Below, one piece after another: positions 41,856-41,872 of a stretch of DNA of 41,872 nt (positions within the stretch are counted from its first letter, which is position 1; each line of letters opens with the position of its first letter). This stretch comes from CAADGY01 sp900696665. Lineage in GTDB: Bacteria; Acidobacteriota; Terriglobia; Bryobacterales; Bryobacteraceae. The position numbers and the translations under genes are program-made. The stretch is from positions 1 through 41,872 of the forward strand of contig JAPSFM010000036.1 of assembly GCA_035063885.1 (NCBI GenBank). Direction: 5' to 3'. Below the pieces are notes generated by a model. That model saw nothing but the letters and a program-made list of their open reading frames with translations. It was not told the origin of the DNA and searched no databases.

Positions 41856-41872
41856 CGCTCGATTGCTAACTA

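Noticed and set aside
1..41872. CRISPR arrays, tRNA or rRNA genes, insertion sequences and integrases
   Set aside because: No regularly spaced repeats, tRNA-like cloverleaf sequence, rRNA sequence or transposase/integrase motif was recognised on reading; a short tRNA could still have been missed without a covariance search.

Overview
The window reads as chromosomal DNA of a high-GC, Gram-negative bacterium, most likely an Acidobacteriota member of the Solibacter/Bryobacter type. This placement is inferred from gene content only: a very large TonB-receptor-like outer membrane protein with an N-terminal carboxypeptidase-regulatory domain, an ECF sigma factor translationally coupled to a Ser/Thr kinase with TPR repeats, a PqaA-like secreted protein and a DUF481 protein. 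No rRNA, tRNA, CRISPR array, insertion sequence or phage module was recognised.

Layout. 1-521 holds no convincing gene. 522-3650 encodes a low-complexity membrane protein and a GlpD-type glycerol-3-phosphate dehydrogenase. 3727-10381 is a compact cytochrome c maturation (Ccm, System I) operon in the order ccmE-F-H, a zinc-ribbon CcmI-like gene, a membrane-anchored accessory gene, ccmA-B-C, and a 52-residue ccmD-like gene. CcmE carries Cys in place of the usual haem-binding His, and no ccmG is present. The ccmD stop overlaps the start of a mannonate-dehydratase-like enolase-superfamily gene, followed by a rhodanese, a second enolase-superfamily gene and an amidohydrolase (to 15290). An aquaporin lies on the minus strand at 15306-16031.

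16256-22001 (minus strand) is a five-gene operon that deserves most attention. Transcribed in order it encodes a coiled-coil protein, a one-TM protein with a C-terminal OmpA peptidoglycan-binding domain and a cytoplasmic roadblock-like region, a Rab/Ras-like small GTPase, a hybrid histidine kinase and an NtrC-type sigma-54 activator. A divergent gene encodes a receiver-only protein whose phosphoacceptor Asp is Asn. Next come a DUF481 protein and an MscL channel with a zinc-ribbon tail.

30879-24333 (minus) is an ECF sigma / TPR-kinase / TonB-receptor-like series. 31062-33083 encodes a small membrane protein and a secreted protein with an internal duplication. 33084-33574 contains decayed remnants of a cdaA-cdaR (c-di-AMP synthesis) gene pair. 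A PqaA-like protein follows at 33575-34969.

35151-41855 is a redox-complex operon: a small membrane protein, a Cys-rich GcvH-like protein, a pentahaem cytochrome c, a Tat-exported molybdopterin-oxidoreductase-family subunit without visible Mo ligand, a four-cluster ferredoxin, an NrfD-like membrane subunit and a second, membrane-anchored GcvH-like protein. The core order matches QrcABCD (periplasmic cytochrome c to menaquinone electron transfer). The two GcvH-like proteins, both without the lipoyl lysine, are the unexplained part. The Ccm operon at the other end of the window would supply the haem attachment this cytochrome needs.
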